DNA from: Rickettsiella endosymbiont of Aleochara curtula
Lineage (GTDB): Bacteria; Pseudomonadota; Gammaproteobacteria; Diplorickettsiales; Diplorickettsiaceae
Direction of reading: 5' to 3'
DNA length: 64,000 bases
NCBI RefSeq assembly: GCF_964030935.1
Contig: NZ_OZ034990.1
Coordinates: 1,242,001 to 1,306,000, forward strand
The translations under genes and the position numbers were made by a program. This document shows positions 17,214 through 26,741 of the stretch, one piece after another. How positions within the stretch are numbered: the stretch's first letter is position 1; each line of letters opens with the position of its first letter. The notes beneath the pieces are model-generated. The model searched no databases. It saw only the letters and a list, made by a program, of their open reading frames with translations, and was not told the origin of the DNA.

Positions 17214-18395
17214 ATGACTTTAATAAGTTTGGAAGATTTAGATTTACAAAACAAGCGTGTTCTCATCAGAGAAGATTTTAATGTGCCTTTAGATAAGGGC
17301 ATAATTACCAGTGATGCACGTATTAAAGCAGCATTACCTACTATTCAATACGCCTTAAAAAAAGGTGCAGCAGTTATTTTACTTTCCCATCTAGATCGAC
17401 CGGCAGAAGGTCATGTTACTCCTGAACTTTCTTTAGCACCTATCGCAACACGATTACAAGAACTTTTAGGACAGCCCGTAAGATTTGTCGCTAACTGGCT
17501 AGAGGGGTTTGAGATTTCACCGGGTGAAGTTGTGCTCTGTGAAAATGTTAGATTTCAAACAGGTGAAAAGAACAACGATCCTATATTAGCTAAAAAAATT
17601 GCAAAATTGGGAGATATTTTTGTCATGGATGCATTTGCTACAGCGCATCGTAGTGAAGCGTCTACTGTAGGAGTAGCACAGTTTTCATCGCAAGTTTGCG
17701 CAGGTTTATTGTTAGCCTCAGAGTTAAAAGCGTTGAACTCAGCATTGGAAAATCCAGCTAGACCTTTGTTAGCTATAGTCGGCGGCGCGAAGGTTTCTAC
17801 TAAATTGATGCTGTTATCTTCTTTGCTTAATAAGGTTGATCTCTTGATTCTTGGCGGAGGAATTGCCAATACCTTTTTAGTGGCACAAGGTTATTCGGTA
17901 GGCCGATCCTTATATGAAATTGAACTGGTTAAAGAGGCAAAAAAACTTTTAGATTTATCAAAACAATTACAAGTTGAGATTGTGCTACCTATTGATGTTG
18001 TTGTGGCTAGCGAAATCTCTGCTAATGCTAAAGCCACTATTAAAAAATTAACAGAAATAAAAAGTGATGAAATGATTTTAGATGTTGGACCAGAGTCAAT
18101 TAAACATTATACCGAGTACGTACAACGGGCAGCGACTATTTTATGGAATGGTCCTCTTGGAGTTTTCGAATTGGCTCCATTTGAACAAGGAACACATGCT
18201 TTAAGTAATGCTATTGCCACTAGCTCGGCCTTTTCCATCGCAGGAGGTGGCGATACCTTGGCAGCAATCGAAAAATATGGTATTGCAGATAAAATTTCCT
18301 ATATATCTACGGGGGGAGGAGCTTTTCTTGAATTTATACAGGGAAAAACTTTACCTGCTTTAGCTGTATTACAAGAGCGAATAAGGGAAACATAG
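17214..18395 (+). CDS. pgk: Phosphoglycerate kinase
   Basis: It transfers phosphate from 1,3-bisphosphoglycerate to ADP in glycolysis. The 393 residues show the substrate loop [13 protein letters not shown], and the C-terminal nucleotide motifs NGPLGVFE and GGGDTLAA. I start at ATG 17214 because [16 protein letters not shown] aligns residue for residue with the E. coli N-terminus; an in-frame ATG at 17199 adds five residues. pyk follows after 2 bp, so the two glycolytic genes form one unit. Confidence 0.97.
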   Translation: MTLISLEDLDLQNKRVLIREDFNVPLDKGIITSDARIKAALPTIQYALKKGAAVILLSHLDRPAEGHVTPELSLAPIATRLQELLGQPVRFVANWLEGFEISPGEVVLCENVRFQTGEKNNDPILAKKIAKLGDIFVMDAFATAHRSEASTVGVAQFSSQVCAGLLLASELKALNSALENPARPLLAIVGGAKVSTKLMLLSSLLNKVDLLILGGGIANTFLVAQGYSVGRSLYEIELVKEAKKLLDLSKQLQVEIVLPIDVVVASEISANAKATIKKLTEIKSDEMILDVGPESIKHYTEYVQRAATILWNGPLGVFELAPFEQGTHALSNAIATSSAFSIAGGGDTLAAIEKYGIADKISYISTGGGAFLEFIQGKTLPALAVLQERIRET

Positions 18396-18397
18396 TA

Positions 18398-19828
18398 ATG
18401 AAGCGATTTAAACGTACCAAGATTGTGGCTACATTAGGTCCTGCCACCGATAAAGCAGGTGTATTACAGGCTATGATAGCTGCAGGTTTAGATGTGGTTC
18501 GATTGAATTTCTCACACGGTACAGCAGAAGATCATATTAAACGAGCTAATGCTGTTCGTGAATGTGCAAAAGCTGCGGGACGAGAAATTGCTATCATGGC
18601 AGATTTACAAGGCCCAAAAATTCGTATTGCGCGTTTTAAAACAGGTTCTATTTTTTTAAAAAAAGGTGCTTTGTTTATTTTAGATGCTGATTTAGATCAA
18701 AATGGAGGTGACGAATCATCAGTCGGTATAGATTATAAAGAACTACCCCGTGATGTGCATCGTGGAGATTTATTATTGCTTGATGATGGACGTTTAGTAG
18801 TGAAAGTCAAAAAAATACTGAAAAATAAAATATTTTGTACGGTAAATGTAGGTGGAGAATTATCTAATAATAAAGGTATCAATCGAAAAGGAGGAGGACT
18901 TTCTGCTGTAGCGTTAACTGATAAGGATAAAAAAGATTTAAAAATAGCAGTAAAATTAAATGCTGACTATATTGCCATTTCTTTTCCGCGCAGTGCAGCG
19001 GATATGAATCTTGCTCGAAATTTATTAAAAAGAGCAAAAGGGCATGCCGGCTTGATTGCAAAAATAGAACGTAGCGATGCCGTTCCTGTTATTGATGAAA
19101 TTATTCGTGCTTCTGATGCAGTGATGGTGGCGCGTGGCGATTTAGGTGTAGAAATTGGTGACGCTGAATTACCCGCTGTGCAAAAACATATTATCCAGCG
19201 GGCTCGATCTCTGGATAAAGCAGTAATAACTGCAACACAGATGATGGAATCGATGATTCATAATGCTATTCCCACGCGAGCAGAAGTTTTTGATGTGGCA
19301 AATGCTGTATTAGATGGTACGGATGCTGTCATGTTATCTGCGGAAACTGCAACAGGGGATCATCCTGCTTTAGTCGTGATGGCTATGGCACGTATTTGCT
19401 TAGGTGCAGAAAAACAAGCAAAGATGCAGGTATCTCGGCACCGCGTAGAGTGTCAATTTTACCGTCCCGATGAAGCCATTGCCATGGCTGCTATGTACAC
19501 GGCCAATCATTATGATATTAAGGCTATTGTTGCCTTAACTGAATCAGGCGCGACGCCTTTATGGATGTCTCGGATTCGTTCTGGAATACCTATCTACGGA
19601 TTAGCACATAGTTTAAAAACTACACGTCGATTGGCATTGTATCGTGGCGTATATCCCTTATATTTTAATATAGATAAAATACATAAAGAAAATATAGGCC
19701 ACTTCGCGATTCAGGAATTGAAGAAACATGAGCTTTTGCGAAAAGGAGAACAAGTGCTAATCACCTATGGTGATCTATTGAAAACTACAGGTGGGACCAA
19801 TACGTTAAAGATTCTAGAAGTAGATTAG
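18398..19828 (+). CDS. pyk: Pyruvate kinase
   Basis: It converts phosphoenolpyruvate and ADP to pyruvate and ATP. The 476-residue protein has the barrel start KIVATLGPAT, VRLNFSHG, the catalytic lysine region AGLIAKIER, metal site VARGDLGVEIG and TATQMMESM. An allosteric C-terminal domain is present (ALTESGATPLWMSR). It starts 2 bp after pgk. Which E. coli isozyme it matches (PykA or PykF) cannot be settled by eye. Confidence 0.97.
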   Translation: MKRFKRTKIVATLGPATDKAGVLQAMIAAGLDVVRLNFSHGTAEDHIKRANAVRECAKAAGREIAIMADLQGPKIRIARFKTGSIFLKKGALFILDADLDQNGGDESSVGIDYKELPRDVHRGDLLLLDDGRLVVKVKKILKNKIFCTVNVGGELSNNKGINRKGGGLSAVALTDKDKKDLKIAVKLNADYIAISFPRSAADMNLARNLLKRAKGHAGLIAKIERSDAVPVIDEIIRASDAVMVARGDLGVEIGDAELPAVQKHIIQRARSLDKAVITATQMMESMIHNAIPTRAEVFDVANAVLDGTDAVMLSAETATGDHPALVVMAMARICLGAEKQAKMQVSRHRVECQFYRPDEAIAMAAMYTANHYDIKAIVALTESGATPLWMSRIRSGIPIYGLAHSLKTTRRLALYRGVYPLYFNIDKIHKENIGHFAIQELKKHELLRKGEQVLITYGDLLKTTGGTNTLKILEVD

Positions 19829-19856
19829 TTAGATTTTTTAACTTATTCCAAGTTAT

Positions 19857-20288
19857 TTATTTTAATTTCAGTTTTGGTTTTTTAGAGCATTTATTACAAA
19901 CTCCATAAATAATTAGACTATGGTCTGTCATTTGGTAATTAGCTTGTTTTGCAACAACCTCTTGACGCTGTTCGATGATTTTATCAACAAATTCGTCCAC
20001 TTTTCCACATTTGATACAGACTAAATGATCATGATGGGGACCTTGATTCAACTCAAACACCGAGTAGCCATCTTCAAAGTTTTGGCGCTTAACTAAGCCT
20101 GCGCTTTCAAATTGAGTTAATACTCGATAGACTGTGGCCAAACCTATGTCTTCACCGGACTCCAATAAGGTTTTATAGATATCTTCAGCACTTAAATGGC
20201 GAGTTTTAGCGTGTTCAAGTAATTCAAGTATTTTTAACCTAGGGGCTGTTACTTTTAAACCCACTTGGCGCAGTTGTTGATTATCCAT
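19857..20288 (-). CDS. fur: Ferric uptake regulator
   Basis: An iron-dependent repressor of siderophore and iron-uptake genes. The 143 residues show the winged-helix domain (APRLKILELLEHAKTRHLSAEDIY; GLATVYRVL), the metal-binding HHDHLVCIKCGKVDEF and a second Cys pair CNKC at the C-terminus. It is divergent from bamE, a common gammaproteobacterial arrangement. A likely target in this window is the siderophore operon near 45.5 kb, although I could not find a convincing Fur box there. Confidence 0.97.
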   Translation of the reverse strand: MDNQQLRQVGLKVTAPRLKILELLEHAKTRHLSAEDIYKTLLESGEDIGLATVYRVLTQFESAGLVKRQNFEDGYSVFELNQGPHHDHLVCIKCGKVDEFVDKIIEQRQEVVAKQANYQMTDHSLIIYGVCNKCSKKPKLKLK

Positions 20289-20410
20289 TAGTTTATCTCT
20301 AAACTCCTCGGTTAATAATTAGTATGGGACGATTTTTAATTAATTAGATTTTTTTCTTATTGTTTTTTTAACATTTTGTAGAAATTGAGATTACGGGTTA
20401 ATTTTTATTT

Positions 20411-20719
20411 ATGAAAAAGTTGCTTATAAGTCTGCTTTTAACATTGCTGATTTCAGGTTGTAATATTGTCTATCGACCCGATATTCAGCAAGGTAATATA
20501 CTGCAGCAGTCTACCATAGACCAGTTAGAACTCGGTATGACTAAGGAACAAGTTCGTTATTTACTAGGTAGTTGCGTATTGCAGGCGCCTTTTCAACCCG
20601 ATCGTGAAGATTATATTTATTTCTTGCAACCAGGTCATGGTGAGCCTATTCAAAGGCGCGTTACGCTTATTTTTGCTAACGGACGCTTACAAGACATTGA
20701 AAAATCAACTCTTAATTGA
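20411..20719 (+). CDS. bamE: Outer-membrane assembly lipoprotein BamE (SmpA/OmlA)
   Basis: Small lipoprotein of the BAM complex that inserts beta-barrel proteins. The signal peptide LISLLLTLLISGC ends in a lipobox Cys at residue 17. The family core is LELGMTKEQVRYLLGSC, then RVTLIFANGRLQDIE. Length is 102 residues (E. coli 113). It lies between fur and the convergent ratB gene. Confidence 0.95.
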   Translation: MKKLLISLLLTLLISGCNIVYRPDIQQGNILQQSTIDQLELGMTKEQVRYLLGSCVLQAPFQPDREDYIYFLQPGHGEPIQRRVTLIFANGRLQDIEKSTLN

Positions 20720-20760
20720 TATGTTTTTATAATGCTGTAACGAGACGTTTAGAGGACGCA

Positions 20761-21078
20761 TTAAGCAGTTTTTTGTTTTTTAGCGCGGTTTATTCTAATT
20801 TTTTTAGGATCTATTAGTAGCGGCTGATAAATTTCTATTCTATCTCCATCTCTAACTTGAACATCCAAATTACATGATTTTCCAAAAATCCCAACTTTGT
20901 TTTTGTTTAGGTCGATGTTTGGGAAATCTAATAAAATGCCCGAAAGATTTATGGCAGCTTTGATACTACTATTAGGAGGGATAGAGACTTTTAAGATTTT
21001 TTGCTGAAGCTGATCAGCAAATACCACTTCAATTTGAAAAAAGGGCCTATTTGTTGTTTTCAAACTTGCGATTTCCAT
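20761..21078 (-). CDS. ratB: RnfH/RatB family ubiquitin-fold protein
   Basis: A 105-residue UPF0125 protein with a beta-grasp fold, seen in FQIEVVFADQLQQ, DIDLNKNKVGIFG and VRDGDRIEIYQPLLIDPK, the signature of the family. It is always found beside ratA; the molecular role is not established. I start at ATG 21078; a GTG at 21093 is in frame and adds five residues. Either start lies inside the 3' end of ratA, so translation is coupled. Confidence 0.92.
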   Translation of the reverse strand: MEIASLKTTNRPFFQIEVVFADQLQQKILKVSIPPNSSIKAAINLSGILLDFPNIDLNKNKVGIFGKSCNLDVQVRDGDRIEIYQPLLIDPKKIRINRAKKQKTA

Positions 21079-21499
21079 AGATTTGTTTAGCACGTTCAGA
21101 GAAAGCTTGTACTAATGTATTCGCTACTTTCTCAAAAATAGGAGAAAAAGCAAGTGCTAACAAACGCGTAGAAAATTCAAATTCTAAATTTAAACTGATT
21201 CTAGATCCACGCGAAGTAGTTTCAAAAGACCAATAGCCTTCTAAATGTTTAAATGGGCCATTGATAAGACTGATTTCAATTAATTTGTTTTTTTGCAGAC
21301 GATTAGATGTGGTGAAGCTTTTAGATAGGCCACCGCCAGCCAAAGTAAGACAGGCTTGTATGCTATCTTCGTCCTGACTGATGACTGAGCTTTTGGTACA
21401 CCAGGGAAGAAATTCGCTATATTTTTCTATGTGATTGACGAGTTTATACATCTCAGACACATTGTAGGGTACTTCTAAAGAATGTTGAATAAATGGCAT
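21047..21499 (-). CDS. ratA: RatA/PasT (SRPBCC-fold, COQ10-like) protein
   Basis: The 150-residue START-like lipid-binding fold shows LEVPYNVSEMYKLVNHIEKYSEFLPWC, ISLNLEFEFS and the amphipathic C-terminal helix AFSERAKQIYG. In E. coli RatA/PasT has been described both as an inhibitor of 70S assembly and as a ubiquinone-related COQ10 homologue, so the function is debated. It is divergent from smpB and overlaps ratB, the order conserved in gammaproteobacteria. Confidence 0.94.
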   Translation of the reverse strand: MPFIQHSLEVPYNVSEMYKLVNHIEKYSEFLPWCTKSSVISQDEDSIQACLTLAGGGLSKSFTTSNRLQKNKLIEISLINGPFKHLEGYWSFETTSRGSRISLNLEFEFSTRLLALAFSPIFEKVANTLVQAFSERAKQIYGNRKFENNK

Positions 21500-21578
21500 A
21501 ATTAAGGTTCAGGGCGACTCTGGTTGGTATGTTTGCTATGCTTGGATCTATGATTGCTAACCTGTTTGAGTATATCCC

Positions 21579-22055
21579 ATGAATTCTAAGAAAGCATTGC
21601 AAGACAACACGATTGCATTAAATAAACGCGCTCGCCATGATTATTTTATTGAACAATCTATCGAAGCTGGCTTAGTTTTACAGGGTTGGGAAGTCAAAAG
21701 TCTTCGTAGTGGACGTGCCCAATTGACCGAAAGTTATGTCGTATTAAAAAATGGCGAGGCATGGCTTTTAGGTTGTCATATTACGCCACTAACAACAGTA
21801 TCTACCAATCATAGCCGTCCGGATCCAACTCGTACACGTAAGCTCTTACTCAATGAGCGAGAACTGAGTAAATTTGCTGGAAGTATTATGCGTAAAGGCT
21901 ATACCCTAATCGCATTAAAACTTTATTGGAAAAAGAATCGGGTTAAGTTAGAAGTCGGTTTAGCCAAGGGTAAACAGGAACATGACAAGCGGGCTAGTAT
22001 TAAGGAAAAGGATTGGCAACGTGAAAAAATGCGTTTAGGACGCTATATCAGGTAG
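21579..22055 (+). CDS. smpB: SsrA-binding protein
   Basis: The essential tmRNA partner in rescue of stalled ribosomes. The 158 residues show [17 protein letters not shown], the conserved GWEVKSLR, and a basic C-terminal tail ([22 protein letters not shown]) that enters the mRNA channel. Its RNA partner ssrA is encoded 85 bp downstream on the same strand, so both components of trans-translation are together. Confidence 0.97.
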   Translation: MNSKKALQDNTIALNKRARHDYFIEQSIEAGLVLQGWEVKSLRSGRAQLTESYVVLKNGEAWLLGCHITPLTTVSTNHSRPDPTRTRKLLLNERELSKFAGSIMRKGYTLIALKLYWKKNRVKLEVGLAKGKQEHDKRASIKEKDWQREKMRLGRYIR

Positions 22056-22103
22056 GAATTATACCTACATTTAAAATATTGAGCTGTGTTTTGCAAAGCT
22101 TAT

Positions 22104-22132
22104 CTGAAAGAGCCTTATAAATGAGGTATAAT
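22104..22132 (+). promoter_or_regulatory. Promoter of ssrA
   Basis: CTGAAA (22104-22109), a 17-bp spacer and a perfect TATAAT (22127-22132) end 8 nt before the first base of the tmRNA at 22141, the right distance for a +1 at the mature 5' end region. Confidence 0.7.
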
Positions 22133-22140
22133 AAGCGCTT

Positions 22141-22550
22141 GGGGGCGATCGGCTTCGACGCCGGTTACAAACCCTGAGGTGCATGTCGAGGACGCAACTT
22201 TGCCTCGTTAATCATGTTGCAAACCTATAGTTGCAGAAAATGACAACTATTTCGCTGAAAAAGACGTTGCTATTGCTGCCTAATCGGTAGTTAATTTTGT
22301 AACGTTGGCGCTGCCTAAACAGCAGCCGGCGCCATGAACTCCATAGGCTTGTATGTGGAGGTAGTGGTCATAACTGACAAGCTCGTAGTCTAGCCCCTTC
22401 TGAGGTGAAAACTATTAAAACCAAACAGAATCGTCGGTCAATTCCCTGTCAATCGGAGATGGATCGATAAAATTTAAAGATTGTACTAAACATGTAGTGC
22501 CAAAGGCAGCGGACTGGCGGACGTGGGTTCGATTCCCACCGCCTCCACCA
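22141..22550 (+). ncRNA. ssrA: Transfer-messenger RNA (tmRNA)
   Basis: A one-piece tmRNA of about 410 nt. The 5' GGGGGCG pairs with CGCCTCC before A and an encoded CCA at 22548-22550. A T arm GGGTTCGATTCCC precedes the acceptor. The tag reading frame starts at GCA 22233 and ends at TAA 22281-22283, coding AENDNYFAEKDVAIAA, which ends in the small hydrophobic residues recognised by ClpXP/ClpAP. The tag is longer than the 10 encoded residues in E. coli. smpB lies just upstream. Confidence 0.97.
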
Positions 22551-22744
22551 ATTTTAAATTTTCTCAAGAATCTTGAGCTCGATACGGATTAGGATTTTTA
22601 GAGATGCGAAGAGTATAGTTCACAGAAGCTGGAATCTAATAAGGAAGCTCACCTAAGCTATATTTGGCCTAGCGGATCCCCTAGTGACAACCTTCTTAAA
22701 AAAGAATAGACTACCGGCTCGTTAGAAAAACATGATTAATATTT

Positions 22745-23260
22745 ATGGAAAACCTGGTTGTTGTTGTCCTAGGCCTGAATGAAAATCAGCTTACTGATCA
22801 AGTATTTCGATTGGTTGCTCACAGCGGTTGCCATATTGTTGATGCGCGTGTAAATACCACGGCAACACATGTCACCATGACTTTGTTGATTGGAGGCGTC
22901 TGGAATACCATCGCTAAATTTGAAACACTCATAAAAAAATATGAAGGCCAAGTTTTGGTGGCGCGTACGCAGTTCAGAGGCGCACAACCCGATAGTTTTC
23001 CTTATTCTTCCTATATTGTGGCGCCTGATTTACCCGATGTTTTAGCTAAGATTACTCAGTTTTTATCGGAACAAGAAGTAACACTTTACAATCTTCATAT
23101 AGAATCATATAAAGCTCCAATAACAGAAGCAGCAATGCTTGGTATATCTTTGTCTTTTGGTTTTCCTGCACATCATTTAGTAGCTGATTTTCGTGAACAC
23201 TTTATTGTATTTTGTGATGAAAACAATTTTGATGTAGCTATGGAGCCCCAGAAAAATTAG
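22745..23260 (+). CDS. GcvR-like double-ACT-domain regulator
   Basis: The 171 residues form two ACT-type domains: residues about 4-80 (VVVVLGLNENQLTDQVFRLVAHSGCHIVDARV) and 88-165 (YIVAPDLPDVLAKITQFL). They have no DNA-binding domain, as in the glycine-cleavage repressor GcvR, which acts by binding GcvA in E. coli. It precedes bcp by 31 bp, an adjacency seen in many gammaproteobacteria. No gcv genes are in the window, so the regulatory target is inferred. Confidence 0.85.
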   Translation: MENLVVVVLGLNENQLTDQVFRLVAHSGCHIVDARVNTTATHVTMTLLIGGVWNTIAKFETLIKKYEGQVLVARTQFRGAQPDSFPYSSYIVAPDLPDVLAKITQFLSEQEVTLYNLHIESYKAPITEAAMLGISLSFGFPAHHLVADFREHFIVFCDENNFDVAMEPQKN

Positions 23261-23291
23261 ATCCATTTTTCTTTAAATATTATTAATTAAT

Positions 23292-23756
23292 ATGTTAGCA
23301 ATAAGCAAACCCGCACCTGATTTTAGCTTGCCCGCTACTAGCGGTAAAATTGTACGTTTGAAGGATTTAATTGGTAAAAATATTGTTTTGTATTTTTATC
23401 CCAAAGATTGTACCTCAGGGTGTACGCAGGAAGGAAAAGATTTTGCAGAAAATTATAAAAAATTTGCTTCTTTAAATACGGTGATATTAGGAGTCTCGCG
23501 TGATAGTCTGAAGCTACATGAAAAATTCAAATCAGAGCAGCAATTTCCTTTTGAATTATTATCCGATGTTGAAGAAAAAGTATCTAAGGTATACGATGTA
23601 TTAAAAGAAAAAATTATGTATGGAAAAAAATCTTACGGAATAGAAAGAAGCACTTTTTTGATTGATAAACAAGGTGTTTTACGCGCGGAATGGAGAAAGG
23701 TAAAAGTGCCCGGTCATATAGAGGAAGTTTTACAAGCGGTCGGAGAATTAAGTTAA
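23292..23756 (+). CDS. bcp: Thioredoxin-dependent peroxiredoxin Bcp
   Basis: A PrxQ-type thiol peroxidase that reduces H2O2 and organic peroxides. The motif YPKDCTSGCTQEGKDF contains the peroxidatic Cys and, five residues on, the resolving Cys of an atypical 2-Cys enzyme. Length is 154 residues (E. coli 156). It is downstream of the GcvR-like gene and convergent with the permease gene, 11 bp away. Confidence 0.96.
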   Translation: MLAISKPAPDFSLPATSGKIVRLKDLIGKNIVLYFYPKDCTSGCTQEGKDFAENYKKFASLNTVILGVSRDSLKLHEKFKSEQQFPFELLSDVEEKVSKVYDVLKEKIMYGKKSYGIERSTFLIDKQGVLRAEWRKVKVPGHIEEVLQAVGELS

Positions 23757-23767
23757 AAAACCGGCTT

Positions 23768-24844
23768 TCAGCACAATTTATTTTTATGTGCGGATATCTT
23801 TTTGTAAGAAACAGCATTTAGGATAGCCTTTACTACGCTAGCTAGGGGGATAGCAAAAAATACTCCCCAAAATCCTAGTAAGCCGCCGAATATAAGTACG
23901 GCGAGAATGATGGTTACTGGGTGTAAATCAACGGCTTCAGAAAATAAAAAAGGTACCAACACATTTGCATCTAATGTGATAATTAAGGCATAAATCGCAA
24001 CTAGATAAGCAAAATGCGCAGTCCATCCCCACTCTAAAAAACCAATAATAAGAACAGGAATAGTTACCATTACAGCCCCTATATAAGGGATAATCACTGA
24101 TATTCCAACTAATACACTGAGTAATATAGCGTATTGGAGGCCAAGTATTGCGAATGATAGATAAGTAACTATCCAGACTATCAACATTTCTAAAGCTTTT
24201 CCTCTCACATAATTACCCGTTTGTGTAAGAACTTCTTTCCAAACTTGAGAAATTAACCTACGTTTTTCTGGTAAATATTGAGTCAGCCAGGTGATTATTT
24301 TTTTTTCGTCCAGTAAGAAAAAATAAACTAATAAGGGAACTAATACGAAGTAAATGGCAAATGCAATGACATTGGGAATATAGCCTAATGAAGCAGATAG
24401 TATTCCTTGCCCAGAATGAGTTAATTCAGCTTTAAATTGAGTGATCCATTCTTGAATTTGGCTGGCTGAAGTATATCCAGGGTAACGGGTGGGTAGATAT
24501 AAGAGTAGAGCTTGGCCTTTTGCGGCCATAGCTGGTAATTCGCCAATTAAATTACTTAATTGGCGAAATAATAACGGTAATAAACCCACAATTCCTAGGA
24601 TAACCAAACTTACAAAGCTAATATAAACCCCTAAAACTGACGCAATTCGAGGTAAACCAAGATTTTCTAAGGAGCTAATAGGCCATTGTAACAAATAAGC
24701 CATTACAACACTGACAAATACTGGCGCTAAAATCTTCCCTAAAGAGGCGAATACAATAATAATAAACAACAGAAATAGCCATAAAATAGCTAATTCCGGA
24801 TCGAGAAAATATCGAGTAAACCAGTTTTTAACAAGTTGTAGCAT
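23768..24844 (-). CDS. AI-2E family (PerM) inner-membrane permease
   Basis: The 358-residue polytopic protein has about eight hydrophobic segments. Two N-terminal helices come first (ELAILWLFLLFIIIVFA and APVFVSVVMAYLL). A soluble central part and a C-terminal helical bundle follow, including VLVGISVIIPYIGAVMVTIPV and the family motif LHPVTIILAVLIFGGLLGFWG. The family contains AI-2 exporters and Na+/H+ antiporters; the substrate is unknown here. A dispersed repeat begins about 70 bp upstream of the start. Confidence 0.9.
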   Translation of the reverse strand: MLQLVKNWFTRYFLDPELAILWLFLLFIIIVFASLGKILAPVFVSVVMAYLLQWPISSLENLGLPRIASVLGVYISFVSLVILGIVGLLPLLFRQLSNLIGELPAMAAKGQALLLYLPTRYPGYTSASQIQEWITQFKAELTHSGQGILSASLGYIPNVIAFAIYFVLVPLLVYFFLLDEKKIITWLTQYLPEKRRLISQVWKEVLTQTGNYVRGKALEMLIVWIVTYLSFAILGLQYAILLSVLVGISVIIPYIGAVMVTIPVLIIGFLEWGWTAHFAYLVAIYALIITLDANVLVPFLFSEAVDLHPVTIILAVLIFGGLLGFWGVFFAIPLASVVKAILNAVSYKKISAHKNKLC

Positions 24845-24914
24845 AATTTAAGTCACTACTTCCATGAAGTATGAGTAGATGAAGTCTATTGAACAGATCG
24901 GTTAAAGTCAAAAA

Positions 24915-25038
24915 TATACTCTTCGCAATTGAATCTTTGTCTGTTGTCGCTCAATTCGCAATCTTTATGTATATATTAATACACTCCGGCTGCTCATTGT
25001 TACGATGCCTTGCTAAAAATCCAATTGCTGCGAGTATA
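24915..25038 (+). repeat. Dispersed element family A, copy 1 (terminal inverted repeats)
   Basis: A 124-bp element bounded by TATACTCTTCGCAATTG (24915-24931) and CAATTGCTGCGAGTATA (25022-25038), which are inverted repeats matching at 14 of 17 positions. A core around 24965-24995 (atgtat...atacactccggctgc) holds a smaller palindrome. Four further copies occur at 29074, 32455, 44435 and 57629. An ORF of 60 codons passes through it but looks incidental. It fills the gap between the permease gene and guaA. Confidence 0.85.
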
Positions 25039-25078
25039 GTTTCTTTCTATTACCCTTTTGGATTTAAGTAGAAGGATT

Positions 25079-26650
25079 TTACTCCCATTCTATTGTTGCA
25101 GGAGGTTTTCCCGAAATATCATAAACTACTCGAGAAATACCAGCTACCTCATTAATAATTCGATTGGATACAGTCTCAAGTAAATGATAAGGCAGATGTG
25201 CCCAGCGGGCCGTCATAAAATCTATGGTTTCTATGGCGCGGATCGCAATGATTGGAGCGTATTGGCGAGCATCTCCAATAACTCCGACCGAGTTTACCGG
25301 CAAAAAAACGCAGAAAGCTTGGCTTATTTTATTATAATAATTTTGTGCTCGAAGTTCTTCTTGTAAAATTAGATCGGCTTTACGGACCAGATTAATATTC
25401 TTTTGATTGACTTCGCCTAAGACGCGTATGGCTAATCCAGGGCCCGGAAAAGGATGCTTATATACAAGTTCGGGCGGCAATCCTAATTCTAAGCCCAATT
25501 CACATACCTCATCCTTAAATAATTCACGCAAGGGTTCCAATAACTTAAGTTTAAGCGTATCTGGAAGGCCGCCCACATTGTGGTGAGATTTAATAGCATG
25601 TGCTTTTTGAGTGCTGGTACCAGCAGATTCAATAACATCGGAATAGATAGTGCCTTGTGCTAACCACGCTATATCTGGATATTTACTGGCTTCAGCTTCG
25701 AATATTTCGACAAATAAATTACCGATAGCTTTACGTTTTTCTTCAGGATCAGTAATTCCTTTTAAGATGTTTATAAAGCGCTCAGAGGCATCGATTTTTA
25801 CAACTGAGATATGCATATCATCTGCTAAAGCTTGAATTGCGGAATCTTTATCAGTGATACGGAGTAAGCCGGTATTTACGAAGACGCATAATAATTGTTT
25901 GCCTATAGCTTTGTGTAATAACGCGGCTAAGACAGTAGAATCGACGCCACCAGAAAGCGCTAGTAATACCTTCTCCTTACCGACCTTCTCTTTTATTTCA
26001 GCAACCTCATGTTCTAAAATTTTAGGTGCTGTCCAGCTCGGCTGACAGTGGCAAATTTTTTCCACAAAACGTGCCAATATTTTTTTTCCTTGACGGGTAT
26101 GAGTCACTTCTGGGTGAAACTGCAAACCGTAAAAATGACGTGCCGGATCTGCCATGCCTGCAATAGGGGTGTTAGGTGTATTTAATATAACCACAAAGCC
26201 AGGAGGGAGTTGTTCAACATGATCACCATGACTCATCCAGACATCCAGCAAGGCATCTTTTTCATTTTTTGGATTATCTCGAATTTGGGTTAACAGTTCA
26301 GTTTCGGCAGTCACTAAAGCGGGGGCATATCCAAATTCTCGGTTTGCACAGGAAACAACCTTACCACCAAGTTGCTCCGCCATGGTTTGCATGCCATAAC
26401 AAATCCCTAAAACCGGACAGCCTAAGCTAAATACTATTTTTGGTGCGCGCGGGGTAGTATCTGAAGTAACAGTTTCAGGCCCGCCTGACAAGATAATTCC
26501 TTTTGGCGCAAACGCTAAAATTTCAGATTCTGAGATATCAAAAGGATGGATTTCACAATAAACATGCAATTCACGAATGCGTCGCGCAATTAGCGGTGTA
26601 TATTGTGAGCCAAAATCGAGAATTAATATGCGTTCTTGTGGGATAGTCAT
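25079..26650 (-). CDS. guaA: GMP synthase (glutamine-hydrolysing)
   Basis: It aminates XMP to GMP. The 523 residues comprise an N-terminal class I amidotransferase ([11 protein letters not shown]; nucleophile [15 protein letters not shown]), an ATP-pyrophosphatase domain ([15 protein letters not shown]) and a dimerisation domain ending KPPATIEWE. The ATG at 26650 matches the family N-terminus; a GTG at 26662 is in frame. It lies 91 bp downstream of guaB on the same strand, the usual guaBA operon. Confidence 0.98.
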   Translation of the reverse strand: MTIPQERILILDFGSQYTPLIARRIRELHVYCEIHPFDISESEILAFAPKGIILSGGPETVTSDTTPRAPKIVFSLGCPVLGICYGMQTMAEQLGGKVVSCANREFGYAPALVTAETELLTQIRDNPKNEKDALLDVWMSHGDHVEQLPPGFVVILNTPNTPIAGMADPARHFYGLQFHPEVTHTRQGKKILARFVEKICHCQPSWTAPKILEHEVAEIKEKVGKEKVLLALSGGVDSTVLAALLHKAIGKQLLCVFVNTGLLRITDKDSAIQALADDMHISVVKIDASERFINILKGITDPEEKRKAIGNLFVEIFEAEASKYPDIAWLAQGTIYSDVIESAGTSTQKAHAIKSHHNVGGLPDTLKLKLLEPLRELFKDEVCELGLELGLPPELVYKHPFPGPGLAIRVLGEVNQKNINLVRKADLILQEELRAQNYYNKISQAFCVFLPVNSVGVIGDARQYAPIIAIRAIETIDFMTARWAHLPYHLLETVSNRIINEVAGISRVVYDISGKPPATIEWE

Positions 26651-26741
26651 CTTAAGGTACACTCCGTTTTTATTCGAGATATAATTTTAGGTTTCATAAA
26701 AAATGTAAAGAATTACGCTGAAAGTTGATATCGAGAAATAT

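Noticed and set aside
22053-22070. Hairpin gtagg-aattata-cctac after smpB as a terminator
   Set aside because: The stem is only 5 bp and no T-run follows.
24889-25071. Open frame of 60 codons with a hydrophobic segment across family A copy 1
   Set aside because: Related frames appear in other copies with shifts and different ends, as expected from a shared non-coding repeat. There is no ribosome-binding site.
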